A stretch of DNA of 64,000 bases, from the NCBI RefSeq assembly GCF_900109515.1, contig NZ_FOBD01000001.1:248001-312000 (forward strand), in the 5' to 3' direction. Origin of the DNA: Paenibacillus sp. OK003 (GTDB taxonomy: Bacteria; Bacillota; Bacilli; Paenibacillales; Paenibacillaceae). The notes under the pieces were generated by a model that was not told the DNA's origin, did not search any database, and saw nothing but the letters and a program-made list of their open reading frames with translations. Below, piece after piece: positions 25,241-33,934 of the stretch (its first letter is position 1; each line of letters starts with the position of its first letter). Both the position numbers and the translations under genes were made by a program.

Positions 25241-25330
25241 ACCACAAAGATCTTGGATGATCCAGATGAAATTTAAATGGGGACTAGATATGGGGCTATG
25301 AAATCTAAATCTTGAGAAGGGGGACTTTAA

Positions 25331-25732
25331 ATGAAATTTATTGTGTCTGCAAGTGTGATTGTCCTTAATGAGAACAATGAAATCTTACTTATGAAGGGAC
25401 GGAGAGGCTGGGAAATGCCTCAAGGTTGTGTGGAAGAAGGAGAGACCATCACACAAGCTGCTATACGAGAGGTGAAGGAAGAGACTGGCATTGATATTGA
25501 ACTTATTAAGTTTTGTGGCCTATATCAGAATACTACGCGGGGAGTATGTAACCATATATTCACTGGAAAACCAATTGGAGGAACTCTAACTACAAGTATT
25601 GAAAGTGATGAGGTTGGTTTCTTTACATTAGAACAAGCCAATGAAATGATTACCTGGGGGAATTTCAAGGAGAGAATTCACAAAGCATTGGATGAGAGCA
25701 CTCACCCCATTTTAGTTGAGTTCTCTGAATAA
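25331..25732 (+). CDS. NUDIX hydrolase
   Basis: A 133-residue NUDIX protein. The box begins QGCVEEGETI (near 31) and continues to REVKEETGIDI, with the catalytic glutamates present. GAAGGGGGAC precedes the ATG. A second, broken NUDIX gene follows within six bases. Substrate unknown. Confidence 0.9.
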   Translation: MKFIVSASVIVLNENNEILLMKGRRGWEMPQGCVEEGETITQAAIREVKEETGIDIELIKFCGLYQNTTRGVCNHIFTGKPIGGTLTTSIESDEVGFFTLEQANEMITWGNFKERIHKALDESTHPILVEFSE

Positions 25733-25737
25733 CATAT

Positions 25738-25979
25738 GGGTGAAGGTATCTTGGAAAACAACATCGTTGTTGTGGTTAAGGGAGTCATTGAAAATAAAGG
25801 CAGGGTACTGATATTAAAACGTTCAGCTGCAGATGAAGTTGCCGCTGGGAGCTGGGAAACCGTTGGTGGAAAAGTATATGTGGGCAACCCGATCAGAGTT
25901 ATATGACTATTTACCACAAACTATTTTAAATGATTTTAAAAAATACAACGTAATAGACAAAATTGGAATGATAGATTGA
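25738..25979 (+). pseudogene. NUDIX hydrolase, internally deleted
   Basis: The N-terminal strand (NIVVVVKGVIENKGRVLILK) and the beginning of the Nudix region (GSWETVGGKV) are intact. The sequence then jumps, out of frame, to a C-terminal piece (YMWATRSELYDYLPQTILND, ending DKIGMID). The catalytic RExxEExGxx helix is lost. Confidence 0.75.
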
Positions 25980-26097
25980 TTATATAAATTTTGTTATTTT
26001 TTTAACTTCTTCAATACAATAAGATTTGTAAACTGAGAAATTATTTAAATGGTTTTGAAGGTGCAATGATCCATTTTAATAAAAAAGGTGGGATAGT

Positions 26098-26652
26098 ATG
26101 GTGTACGACGATCTCAATAAAACGATGACCACAGAGCGGTTACTGTTAAGATTATTTACGGAATCAGATGCTGAAACCGTTACCAGACTATGTAATGACT
26201 ACAACATATATAAAAGCACACTCACATTACCCTACCCATATACATTAGATTGTGCAGTGTCTTGGATAGAGCAACATAAAGAAAATTTTAATGCGGATAA
26301 ATGTTATGAATTTGCTATTTGTGATCGGAAAACAGGTGATTTATACGGGGCAATAGCATTATCTAATCAACAACGTTACGATAACGGGGAGTTATCTTAT
26401 TGGGTGGGTCAGCCGTTTTGGGGAAAAGGGTATGCAACGGAAGCTGCTAAAGCCATGTTAGAGTTCGCTTTTGATGTGAAAAAATATCATAAGGTATATG
26501 CGCGACATTTTGCTTCTAACCCGGCATCCGGACAAGTTATACAGAAGATTGGCATGATAAAAGAAGGTGTATTAGTGGATCATGTCAAGAAAGAAGACCG
26601 GTATGAGGATCTGATTTACTACGGAGTAGTGAGAGATAAAGTGAAAGAATAA
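26098..26652 (+). CDS. GNAT acetyltransferase, RimJ/RimL type
   Basis: A 184-residue GNAT. The typical opening is MTTERLLLRLF, and the CoA loop region is YWVGQPFWGKGYATEAAKAM (near 101-120), followed by NPASGQVIQKIGM. AAAGGTGGG precedes ATG 26098; ATG 26125 would also give a complete domain. Confidence 0.9.
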   Translation: MVYDDLNKTMTTERLLLRLFTESDAETVTRLCNDYNIYKSTLTLPYPYTLDCAVSWIEQHKENFNADKCYEFAICDRKTGDLYGAIALSNQQRYDNGELSYWVGQPFWGKGYATEAAKAMLEFAFDVKKYHKVYARHFASNPASGQVIQKIGMIKEGVLVDHVKKEDRYEDLIYYGVVRDKVKE

Positions 26653-26681
26653 AGTTCAAACCCAACGTGGAGGAATACATA

Positions 26682-27566
26682 TTGATAATTAAACCGGGTA
26701 AAAAAGTTTTACTTTCGTGGATGGATTGTTATGTACCGGAAAAAGATTTGTTTTTCCTATCAAAAGAACATCTTGATTATGAATTTGACTGTACCGATGT
26801 ACTATTAATGCCAAAAGAGGAGTTCTATAACCACAGCACTTATAGGCAAGTGAATTATGTGAATGGTTACGAGTACTGGAATATAAAGAACGTTGATTAT
26901 GTAATCATTGCGGATAAAGAATGGATAGAAACTATTCCTGAAGATAAGAAACGATTTTTGTTAAATGCACAAGTGCAAAGTGGAAGAGGGCTTGTTTTCC
27001 CCGTTACATTTGTACATGATTTGGCGGAAATACCTGCAAGCTATTTGATGGATGGACATGTTATCCTTCAGCGCTTTATGTGGGAAAGTCTGAACAAATC
27101 ATGTAAAGAACAGATACTTACGACATTGGTTTACGAATGGTGGGATAAAGGGGAATGTGAGAAGCCACCTGAGTCGCTACCTGATTTTCTAAAACCATAT
27201 GCCAATTCGTTTGCTAGTTCCCAAGGTGCAAATTGCCTCGCAGCAGTTTTGTTTGCAATCTCCAAAGGGAAACCAGAATGGTTTATCTATGAATGGGTAC
27301 ATCAAAAAACGTTTCTTGAGAAATTAAAACAGTATCATTATGAAGAGTTAATAACTGACGAACTACATCAAGGGGACGTTGTCCTATGGACAGATGAGAA
27401 TGGGATCATTCAACATGCAGCATATCATTTGGGAGAAGAACTATATTTCAATAAAGATGGGCAAACGATATTCAACCCGTGGAAGATACTCTCTAAAGAG
27501 CAGTTGTATAGGGAGTGGGAGCATCTAACTATTGTAAAGTATAGGCAATGTAATGAAGTATTTTGA
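26682..27566 (+). CDS. Hypothetical protein with NlpC/P60-like C-terminal region
   Basis: About 294 residues. The C-terminal half shows GANCLAAVLFA (possible catalytic Cys near 187), GDVVLW, and IQHAAYHLGEELYFNKDG (possible catalytic His). That order is typical of papain-like NlpC/P60 folds. GTGGAGG at 26667-26673 overlaps an in-frame GTG and points to TTG 26682 as start. There is no signal peptide, so a cytosolic role is likely. Fold assignment is by motif order only. Confidence 0.6.
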   Translation: MIIKPGKKVLLSWMDCYVPEKDLFFLSKEHLDYEFDCTDVLLMPKEEFYNHSTYRQVNYVNGYEYWNIKNVDYVIIADKEWIETIPEDKKRFLLNAQVQSGRGLVFPVTFVHDLAEIPASYLMDGHVILQRFMWESLNKSCKEQILTTLVYEWWDKGECEKPPESLPDFLKPYANSFASSQGANCLAAVLFAISKGKPEWFIYEWVHQKTFLEKLKQYHYEELITDELHQGDVVLWTDENGIIQHAAYHLGEELYFNKDGQTIFNPWKILSKEQLYREWEHLTIVKYRQCNEVF

Positions 27567-27611
27567 TGGGAAATAAAACGGAGTTCCCGTACTTTTATTT
27601 GGAGGTAAGAT

Positions 27612-28418
27612 ATGAATACACTAATTCCATCTTTAGATTTGATTAAAGAAGTTGAAATCTCGGAAATCGATTATATGACAGATCGCATGCTTGCTATACA
27701 GAGTAGGGACAACAATCCGGAAGGAATTGAGATTCAGCAATTTGGAAATGCCATCTGCTTCTACAGTAAGACCATGGCATGGCCCACTTTCAATACGGTG
27801 AAGGGTTTAACAAATAATGATTTGGAACACATGGATGCCATCATTGATTTTTATAGACAGCGAGATCGAAAGGTTCAGTTCGAAGTCATTCCATCTGTGG
27901 TGGATCAGAACTTCTTGAAACGATTAACCGACTTAGGTATGTATGCATCGGGATTTCATTCATCCCTGATCATCAAACCGGAAGACAAAAAGAATCACTC
28001 AGATCATATCCGAATTCAAGAACTTGAAGAGGATCAATTCGAGCTATACGCGACCATTCATTGCAGGGGAACCGGTTTGTCGGATGACGGTATCCCTTAC
28101 GTCGCCCAGAATAATCAGGTTCTTTATCACCGTCCAGGTTGGAAATTTTACATCGCATATGTCAATGCCATCCCTGCAGCGGTAAGTGTTCTGTTTATTA
28201 AAAATCAAAAGGCATCCTTAACCTTTGCAGCAACATTACCTGAGTTTAGAAATCAGGGTGTACATCAGCAGCTTTTGAATAGAAGAATAACAGAAGCCAT
28301 GAATACGGAATGTAGTCTGGTGGTAGGGCAATGTTCATTTTTATCTCAAAGTCATCGCAATATGGAGCATGTTGGCATGAAGCTGGGATATATCCGAACA
28401 GCATGGACTGAAAGATAA
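27612..28418 (+). CDS. GNAT acetyltransferase (two-lobed)
   Basis: A 268-residue protein with a degenerate N-terminal lobe and a C-terminal GNAT domain. AATLPEFRNQGVHQQLLNRR (near 205-224) is the CoA loop, and SLVVGQC and NMEHVGMKLGYIRT follow. GGAGGTAAGAT precedes the ATG. Substrate unknown. Confidence 0.85.
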   Translation: MNTLIPSLDLIKEVEISEIDYMTDRMLAIQSRDNNPEGIEIQQFGNAICFYSKTMAWPTFNTVKGLTNNDLEHMDAIIDFYRQRDRKVQFEVIPSVVDQNFLKRLTDLGMYASGFHSSLIIKPEDKKNHSDHIRIQELEEDQFELYATIHCRGTGLSDDGIPYVAQNNQVLYHRPGWKFYIAYVNAIPAAVSVLFIKNQKASLTFAATLPEFRNQGVHQQLLNRRITEAMNTECSLVVGQCSFLSQSHRNMEHVGMKLGYIRTAWTER

Positions 28419-28445
28419 GAACCAGATTTAAATAGGAGGCAGCTC

Positions 28446-28724
28446 ATGAACAATACAAATAGAATCTTGGGTGCGGTTCTCATGATTAGTAGTATATTCA
28501 TTTCAACTTTAGATAGAATCTCGGTGAGAATATCCACAGCCATAGTGGAAGCGGGTTACGCTTCAGGTGGGAAGACACGCGAGATAATCCCAGCAAACGA
28601 TAATGGTTTCACGGGGGTTCTCGTATATTTCTTATTTTTCGTCGGATTTGTGCTGTTGGTTGCTGGATTCCCGGGGAATTCCAGAAAGGATAAAACAAAT
28701 AGGTATTCACAACACCGATCATAG
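28446..28724 (+). CDS. Small membrane protein
   Basis: A 92-residue protein with hydrophobic segments at about 8-25 and 56-76, a polar middle and a basic, Asn/His-rich tail. TAGGAGGCAGCTC precedes the ATG. It follows the GNAT gene by 27 bases and may be its operon partner. No family recognised. Confidence 0.6.
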   Translation: MNNTNRILGAVLMISSIFISTLDRISVRISTAIVEAGYASGGKTREIIPANDNGFTGVLVYFLFFVGFVLLVAGFPGNSRKDKTNRYSQHRS

Positions 28725-29067
28725 GGTGAGTTGTTTTCCGGAAGGATGGTTTATACCTAGTCAGATTCAACGAATTCGAACGGATTCACATGAAATATAG
28801 TACCTTATATTCAAAAATATGTTATTATTTTTACAGCAAAAGGTTGTTTTCTTACTTGAATATTCCTGCAATTGCATAAGGATTTTCTGGTGAGAGAATG
28901 ACCTTGCTACGTTTCTATCCGTCATGGGAACTGGCAGATAGGAGTTAATTTACTGATTACGACCCACAATAGAGGGGAGGCATGGGAGTAGAGTATCAAT
29001 GGTTTTATCTGTTCATGGTAAATGTTCTGCTTGTTGCACGACCAATAATATAAGCGGAGGTTTGGAC
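28725..29067. other. Leader/promoter region of the GH5 gene
   Basis: This 343-base region has no convincing gene. Short open frames around 28740-28797 lack ribosome sites and could be debris. A good AGCGGAGG site lies at its right end. I found no riboswitch match; the stretch near 28880-28960 has some hairpin potential without a clear terminator. Confidence 0.4.
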
Positions 29068-30285
29068 ATGCTCATGAAAATGAAGAAATACGGTGTTTGC
29101 AGTTTAGCTCTGGTTTTGCTGGCAACAGTGGTTTTTACCGGTTGGAACAGTCGTGCATCTGCAGCAACGCCCATCACATCGGATTTTAGGTCACTACAGG
29201 ATTCGCAGATTATTCCGGAAATGGGTGCCGGATGGAACTTGGGCAATCAGCTTGAGGCTACGGTGAATGGTACGCCAAGTGAGACGGCTTGGGGCAATCC
29301 TGTCGTTACTCCCGAGTTAATAAAAAAAGTGAAAGCAGCAGGCTTCAAGACGATTCGGATTCCGGTATCTTATTTAAATCATATTGGAAGCGCTCCCAAT
29401 TATACTGTGAACACAGCATGGCTGGACCGAGTAAAAACGGTCGTTGATTATGCTTATAACGAAGGCCTGTATGTTGTTATTAACATTCATGGGGATGGTT
29501 ATAACACCGTTCAGGGTGGATGGTTGCTGGTGAATAGTAGTAACCAAGCTGCCATTAAGGATAAATACCAACGGGTGTGGCAGCAAATCGCCAATAAATT
29601 TGTCAATTATAATGAGCGGCTTATTTTTGAATCGATGAACGAAGTTTTTGATGGCAATTATGGGAATCCGAATTCCGCATACTACGCCAACCTTAACGCA
29701 TACAACCAAATCTTCGTGGATACGGTTCGAAAAACGGGAGGGAACAACAGTGCCAGATGGTTACTCATTCCGGGCTGGAACACAAATATTGACTACACTG
29801 TTGGCAATTATGGTTTCGTTCTTCCAACAGACACGTACAGATCCTCTACAATCCCTAGTTCACAGAAACGCATTATGATCTCGGCTCACTACTACTCTCC
29901 TTGGGATTTTGCAGGTGAAGAAAACGGAAATATAACGCAATGGGGAGCCACTGCCACCAATCCTGCCAAGAAGTCAACTTGGGGGCAAGAGGATTATCTG
30001 GAATCGCAGTTTAAATCCATGTACGATAAATTTGTAACTCAAGGTTATCCTGTCGTAATCGGCGAATTTGGCGCGATTGACAAAACAGCATATGATTCCA
30101 CAAACAACGTGTACCGTGCCGCATTTGCGAAAGCGATTTCAGCAAAAGCCAAAGCGTACAAAATGGTTCCTGTATACTGGGATAATGGTTACAATGGCCA
30201 GCATGGATTTGGCTTGTTCAACCGATCCAACAACACGGTAACTCAGCAAGGCATTATTAATGCAATTATGCAAGGGATACAATAA
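29068..30285 (+). CDS. Secreted GH5 endoglucanase
   Basis: A 405-residue glycoside hydrolase family 5 enzyme that cleaves beta-glucans such as cellulose or xyloglucan. The signal peptide covers about residues 1-32, ending in SRASA. The early MGAGWNLGN motif (52-60) is typical of subfamily GH5_4. The acid/base Glu is in ESMNE (E192) and the nucleophile in VIGEFG (E333); HYYSPWD lies between them. There is no carbohydrate-binding module. GGAGG precedes ATG 29068. A GNAT remnant directly abuts its stop codon. Confidence 0.92.
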   Translation: MLMKMKKYGVCSLALVLLATVVFTGWNSRASAATPITSDFRSLQDSQIIPEMGAGWNLGNQLEATVNGTPSETAWGNPVVTPELIKKVKAAGFKTIRIPVSYLNHIGSAPNYTVNTAWLDRVKTVVDYAYNEGLYVVINIHGDGYNTVQGGWLLVNSSNQAAIKDKYQRVWQQIANKFVNYNERLIFESMNEVFDGNYGNPNSAYYANLNAYNQIFVDTVRKTGGNNSARWLLIPGWNTNIDYTVGNYGFVLPTDTYRSSTIPSSQKRIMISAHYYSPWDFAGEENGNITQWGATATNPAKKSTWGQEDYLESQFKSMYDKFVTQGYPVVIGEFGAIDKTAYDSTNNVYRAAFAKAISAKAKAYKMVPVYWDNGYNGQHGFGLFNRSNNTVTQQGIINAIMQGIQ

Positions 30286-30442
30286 GGGCTTCCTTGCCAA
30301 GTGGATTGGAGCGCCTTATTTTGGAAAAGGTTATAACCAGCGGGGCGAAGAAAGCCTTTTTCGCTATCAAGCGATAAATGATTTGGAACAGGTCTATGAC
30401 ACGAACGACGAAATATATGCCCCTTGGTATGCCAAAGAATAG
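30286..30442 (+). pseudogene. GNAT acetyltransferase remnant
   Basis: In a frame different from the GH5 gene this reads GFLAKWIGAPYFGKGYNQRG and later DLEQVYDTNDEIY before a stop. The first part closely matches the intact GNAT at 34861 (GFLATWIGAPYFGKGYNQRA). The second part corresponds to its C-terminus, so the middle was deleted. It starts at the base after the GH5 stop codon and is followed by attC-like debris. Confidence 0.75.
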
Positions 30443-30464
30443 CTGGAGAGTAGTTTTATGGCTG

Positions 30465-30526
30465 TACGATCCATCTCCATAAGGTCGGAGGTATCCAGGG
30501 GGAAGAATGGCGTGAATAAATAGAAT
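30465..30526 (+). repeat. attC-like repeat, 3' half remnant
   Basis: The sequence ATCCATCTCCATAAGGT, then GGTATCCAGGGGGAA and GGCGTGAATA, parallels the R6 3' half (ATCCATTCCCTTAAGGT, then GCTATCTAAGGGGGAA and GTCGTGAATA) in the same order and spacing. The final GTT core is lost. It sits just after a GNAT remnant, as a cassette repeat should. Confidence 0.6.
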
Positions 30527-30634
30527 AATATGGATTAAATTCAATTTACTTTAAGTGCCTACATCGTTTATACTGGATTCACCTGGAAGAAAGTGCTCTC
30601 ATACTACCTAAAAGGAAAATAGCAAACATGTTTA

Positions 30635-30648
30635 TGAAAGCGCTTTTT
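30635..30648 (+). promoter_or_regulatory. cre-like CcpA site
   Basis: TGAAAGCGCTTTTT matches the cre consensus at 13 of 14 positions. It lies 126 bases before the secreted deacetylase gene, suggesting carbon catabolite control of this plant-polysaccharide enzyme. Confidence 0.6.
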
Positions 30649-30773
30649 TGAGGGTGGAAAATAGAAAGAGAGGAGGCTACATTCAAATTCCCTAATGTAG
30701 TTGAGAGAGTTGAAGCGGCTGGGAGTGCCGTGGACAACGATACTGGCATGATATTGAAGAGGAGGTATTTATA

Positions 30774-31838
30774 ATGTTCAAAGCAAAACTTGTAAAGGCA
30801 GTAATGTCTGTTGCCCTCTTGAGTACGTTGTTCACCATCCCGACCCTGCCTTCCGCCAGCGCGGCCGATGCCAGTTGTCCGAACGGTTATGTAGGTTTGA
30901 CGTTCGATGATGGTCCAAGCAATAACACAACAAACGTGCTCAATGCACTGAAGCAGGCGGGTTTGCGTGCAACGATGTTCAATGTGGGACAAAACGCGCA
31001 AAACAATCAATCTCTGGTTAGTGCGCAGGTGGCCGCGGGCATGTGGATTGGCAACCATTCCTACACGCATCCTAATATGACAACATTGAGCAGCTCCCAG
31101 ATGTCTTCGGAAATTACTCGGACACAGCAGACGATCCAGTCGATTACCGGAACTTCACCGAAGCTGTTCAGACCGCCTTACGGCGCGACCAACGCAACTT
31201 TGAAATCCGTTATCAGTCAGAACGGTCTTACCGAAGTGCTGTGGAACGTGGATTCCCAGGACTGGAATGGCGCCACCACCGCCCAGATCGTAGCCGCAGT
31301 GAACAGGATGCAAAGTGGTGACGTTATTCTGATGCATGATCAATACCAGACGACACTGCAAGCGATTCCGCAGATTGCGCAAAATCTGAAGAGCCGCGGC
31401 CTTTGCTCCGGCATGATCTCTTCGAGTACGGGACGGGCGGTTGCCCCTGATGGAGGCACGACTAATCCTCCAAGCACCGGAACCAAAGTGGAAGCCGAGA
31501 ATATGACTAAAGGCGGCCAGTATACCGGCAATATCAGCTCGCCATTTAACGGAGTTGTTCTGTATGCTAATAATGATTTGGTCAAATACACGCAGAATTT
31601 TGCGAGTGGCACACACAATTTCTCTCTCCGCGGGGCTTCGAGTAATTCAAACATGGCCAGAGTGGATTTGAAGATCGGCGGCCAGACGAAAGGAACCTTT
31701 TACTTCGGCGGAAGCAGTCCTGCGGTCTACACCCTTAACAATATCAGTCATGGGACCGGAAACCAAGAGATTCAACTTGTTGTGACGGCAGATGACGGGA
31801 CATGGGATATTTACCTTGATTATTTGGAGATAAATTAA
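30774..31838 (+). CDS. Secreted NodB polysaccharide deacetylase (CE4) with CBM36
   Basis: A 354-residue exported enzyme, probably an acetylxylan esterase or related deacetylase. The signal peptide is about 1-31 (PSASAA). The NodB domain spans about 35-215: TFDDGPS with D45/D46, zinc histidines H95 and H99 in HSYTHP, RPPYG near 133 and LMHD with H188. A Thr/Pro/Gly linker at 222-236 leads to a CBM36-type calcium-dependent xylan-binding module (about 237-354), beginning KVEAENMTKGG and ending DGTWDIYLDYLEI. CBM36 favours xylan as target. A cre-like site precedes it and a terminator follows. Confidence 0.92.
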   Translation: MFKAKLVKAVMSVALLSTLFTIPTLPSASAADASCPNGYVGLTFDDGPSNNTTNVLNALKQAGLRATMFNVGQNAQNNQSLVSAQVAAGMWIGNHSYTHPNMTTLSSSQMSSEITRTQQTIQSITGTSPKLFRPPYGATNATLKSVISQNGLTEVLWNVDSQDWNGATTAQIVAAVNRMQSGDVILMHDQYQTTLQAIPQIAQNLKSRGLCSGMISSSTGRAVAPDGGTTNPPSTGTKVEAENMTKGGQYTGNISSPFNGVVLYANNDLVKYTQNFASGTHNFSLRGASSNSNMARVDLKIGGQTKGTFYFGGSSPAVYTLNNISHGTGNQEIQLVVTADDGTWDIYLDYLEIN

Positions 31839-31904
31839 AAAACCGAAGTGGTCATTTGAATGTTATGAATGGTTTGAATGAAACGATGTCAATTCTTTAG
31901 AAAG

Positions 31905-31938
31905 AAATCCCGTCGAGTCTTATCTTGGCGGGATTTTT
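31905..31938 (+). terminator. Terminator after the deacetylase gene
   Basis: AAATCCCG (31905-31912) pairs perfectly with CGGGATTT (31929-31936), followed by TT. The same arm sequences recur in the hairpin at 35432-35462. Confidence 0.75.
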
Positions 31939-32062
31939 ATGCAGGAATAGGGAGATGGAAATCGAAAAAGTTATCCATGATGATGTTTTATTTGAAGCCC
32001 AGATATTAACTTTAAAGGCCAAGCTAGAATGGATACAGATTACCGATCAAGGAGGTGTACAT

Positions 32063-32857
32063 TTGTCAGAACATGAGGAACTTTTAGCTGGAGGCAATGT
32101 GAACAAGGTTACGAAAGTTGGAAATACAGTTCGCCGGGATGCTAAACCGAATTCATATGTACATGCATTGCTTAAACATCTTGAACAGGTTGGCTATCCC
32201 AATTCCCCGAAATACTTGGGACGCGATGAGCAGGGGAGAGAAATTCTGTCTTATATCGAAGGCGTAGTTTCCGGAAATGAGTATCCAGAAATTGAACGCT
32301 ACATGTGGTCGGATGAGACGTTAACCGAACTCGCCAAACTCTTGAGAAGTTATCATGATGCAACGGTAGGTTTTACATCTTTTTCGCCTTCATCCAACGC
32401 GTATTCAGATAGTACTCAGCATGAAGTTGTGTGTCATAATGATTTTGCATTGTATAATGTTGTATTTAAAGATCGGCTTCCTGTTGGAATCATTGATTTT
32501 GACATGGCGGGGCCTGGTCCACGTCTATGGGATATCGTTTATACGTTGTATACAGCCGTCCCCCTTGCAGGCTTTTCACCGGGTAAAGATGAAAGAGAAG
32601 TCGTTCCATATCATAAACAGGATCATGCATCTGAGCGGAACAGACGTATAGCATTATTTTTTAAAGCTTATGGTATGGATGTGCCAACAGATCTGAAGGA
32701 GTGGGTAATTTCTCGAATTCATTTCATGTGCACCACACTATCTAATCGGGCATCGTCTGGAGAAATAGCTTTTATCAAAATGATTGAAGAGGGGCATTTG
32801 GCTCATTATGAGAAGGAAGTAAGGTTCCTTGAGAAGCATTTCGATGATTGGAGTTAA
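32063..32857 (+). CDS. Aminoglycoside phosphotransferase family kinase
   Basis: A 264-residue APH-fold kinase. The N-lobe begins with LLAGGNVNKVTKVGNTVRR, the catalytic loop is CHNDFALYNVVF (near 128), and the metal-binding segment is GIIDFDMAGPGPRLWDI (near 146). AAGGAGGTG lies just before TTG 32063, where the family N-terminus starts. The frame is open from 31925, and ATG 31955 is an alternative giving 36 extra residues. Substrate unknown. Confidence 0.85.
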   Translation: MSEHEELLAGGNVNKVTKVGNTVRRDAKPNSYVHALLKHLEQVGYPNSPKYLGRDEQGREILSYIEGVVSGNEYPEIERYMWSDETLTELAKLLRSYHDATVGFTSFSPSSNAYSDSTQHEVVCHNDFALYNVVFKDRLPVGIIDFDMAGPGPRLWDIVYTLYTAVPLAGFSPGKDEREVVPYHKQDHASERNRRIALFFKAYGMDVPTDLKEWVISRIHFMCTTLSNRASSGEIAFIKMIEEGHLAHYEKEVRFLEKHFDDWS

Positions 32858-32894
32858 TCCAAATAAAAAATGAAATGAAACGAGTGATATTATT

Positions 32895-33353
32895 TTGATC
32901 AGATTAATACCTACTACAAGAGAGAACTGGAAAGAGGCATTAAATTTACAAGTTCAAGCCAATCAAAATCATAATGTTCCATCAGTAGCTGTGTCCCTAG
33001 CGAAAGTACACATTCGTCCAGACGGTGATGAGTACAGGTATCTGCCATTTTGCATATATAATACGGAGCATTGCTTAGTCGGTTTTGTCATGATCACAGC
33101 CGATGAGACAACAGCTTGGTCCTATTGGTTGAATGGTTTTATGATCGATGGAAGTTATCAGGGTAAGGGATATGGAAGAGCAACGATAGATTCGGTAATT
33201 AACTATATAAAAGAGAACTATGTCCACAGCAAGTGTTTGAATTTAACTGTATGCGTAGAGAATGAAGTTGCCAGAAAGCTTTATGAAAAAATGGGGTTTT
33301 CAGAGACCGGAGACGTATATGATGATGAAATTGTTTACCGGTTCGTTTTTTAA
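32895..33353 (+). CDS. GNAT acetyltransferase
   Basis: A 152-residue GNAT. LNGFMIDGSYQGKGYGRATI is the CoA loop (near 76-95), followed by VENEVARKLYEKMGFSETG, as in spermidine/diamine-type acetyltransferases. The start is TTG with only a weak purine-rich site (ACGAGTGAT). It converges on the SMR-like gene. Confidence 0.85.
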   Translation: MIRLIPTTRENWKEALNLQVQANQNHNVPSVAVSLAKVHIRPDGDEYRYLPFCIYNTEHCLVGFVMITADETTAWSYWLNGFMIDGSYQGKGYGRATIDSVINYIKENYVHSKCLNLTVCVENEVARKLYEKMGFSETGDVYDDEIVYRFVF

Positions 33354-33372
33354 AAGCATTTTAAGTTAACTC

Positions 33373-33720
33373 CTATTTCTGCTTAACCAGTACAACACCG
33401 ATGATAATGACCACAAGCCCAATCCACGTTTTCCAGGAAGGGATCTCCTTCATAAACCAGTATCCCATCCATATGGAGATGAGCACTTCTATGCATTTGG
33501 CAATGACCAGAACATAGCCCAGTTGGCTGACCGCTTTCATTCCAAATTTGATGCCGTATCCTACGCTTAGATTAGCAGCGAGAAATAAAGGCAGCATCCA
33601 AAGATGGAATTTAAACGTAGACCAGAATTGAGGGTCGATATGCTTGCTTTGATATGAAAAAATAATGTTGATACAGGCTAAGCCAGCAAACATGAGCACA
33701 AAGCTGATAAGGTACAGCAT
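33373..33720 (-). CDS. SMR/EamA-type small membrane transporter
   Basis: A 115-residue integral membrane protein with four hydrophobic helices (about 2-20, 36-53, 64-84, 93-112), the size of half an EamA/DMT transporter. GGGAGTGATG precedes the ATG on the - strand. It is the first - strand gene of the window and breaks the run of + strand genes. Substrate unknown; efflux of a small molecule is likely. Confidence 0.75.
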   Translation of the reverse strand: MLYLISFVLMFAGLACINIIFSYQSKHIDPQFWSTFKFHLWMLPLFLAANLSVGYGIKFGMKAVSQLGYVLVIAKCIEVLISIWMGYWFMKEIPSWKTWIGLVVIIIGVVLVKQK

Positions 33721-33934
33721 AACAACATCACTCCCAGGGATAAGTAGTATAAATAATGTTTCCTCGAACCAAAAAAATTATCCATGGGCATGAAATGCTG
33801 TTAGCGAATTTGTTTTTGATCAACGAAAGGAGTTGGCCTGGTAATCGAGAATAAATGAATGAAGCAAACATCGTACTGAGTGGTATGACCAAGTTCCTTG
33901 CAAAAAAAACACTTTGAAAAGAGGAGTTGAAGGC

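Larger units (their letters stand above)
30443..30773. other. 331-base intergenic region before the deacetylase
   Basis: Besides the attC-like remnant (30465-30526) and the cre-like site (30635-30648) I see no gene here. The region ends with GAAGAGGAGG as ribosome site for the deacetylase gene. Confidence 0.5.

Noticed and set aside
28880-28960. Possible riboswitch in the leader of the GH5 gene
   Set aside because: I could not match conserved c-di-GMP, lysine, TPP or other riboswitch cores.
30579-31070. 163-codon - strand frame before and within the deacetylase gene
   Set aside because: It overlaps the clear signal peptide and NodB domain of the + strand gene and has no ribosome site.
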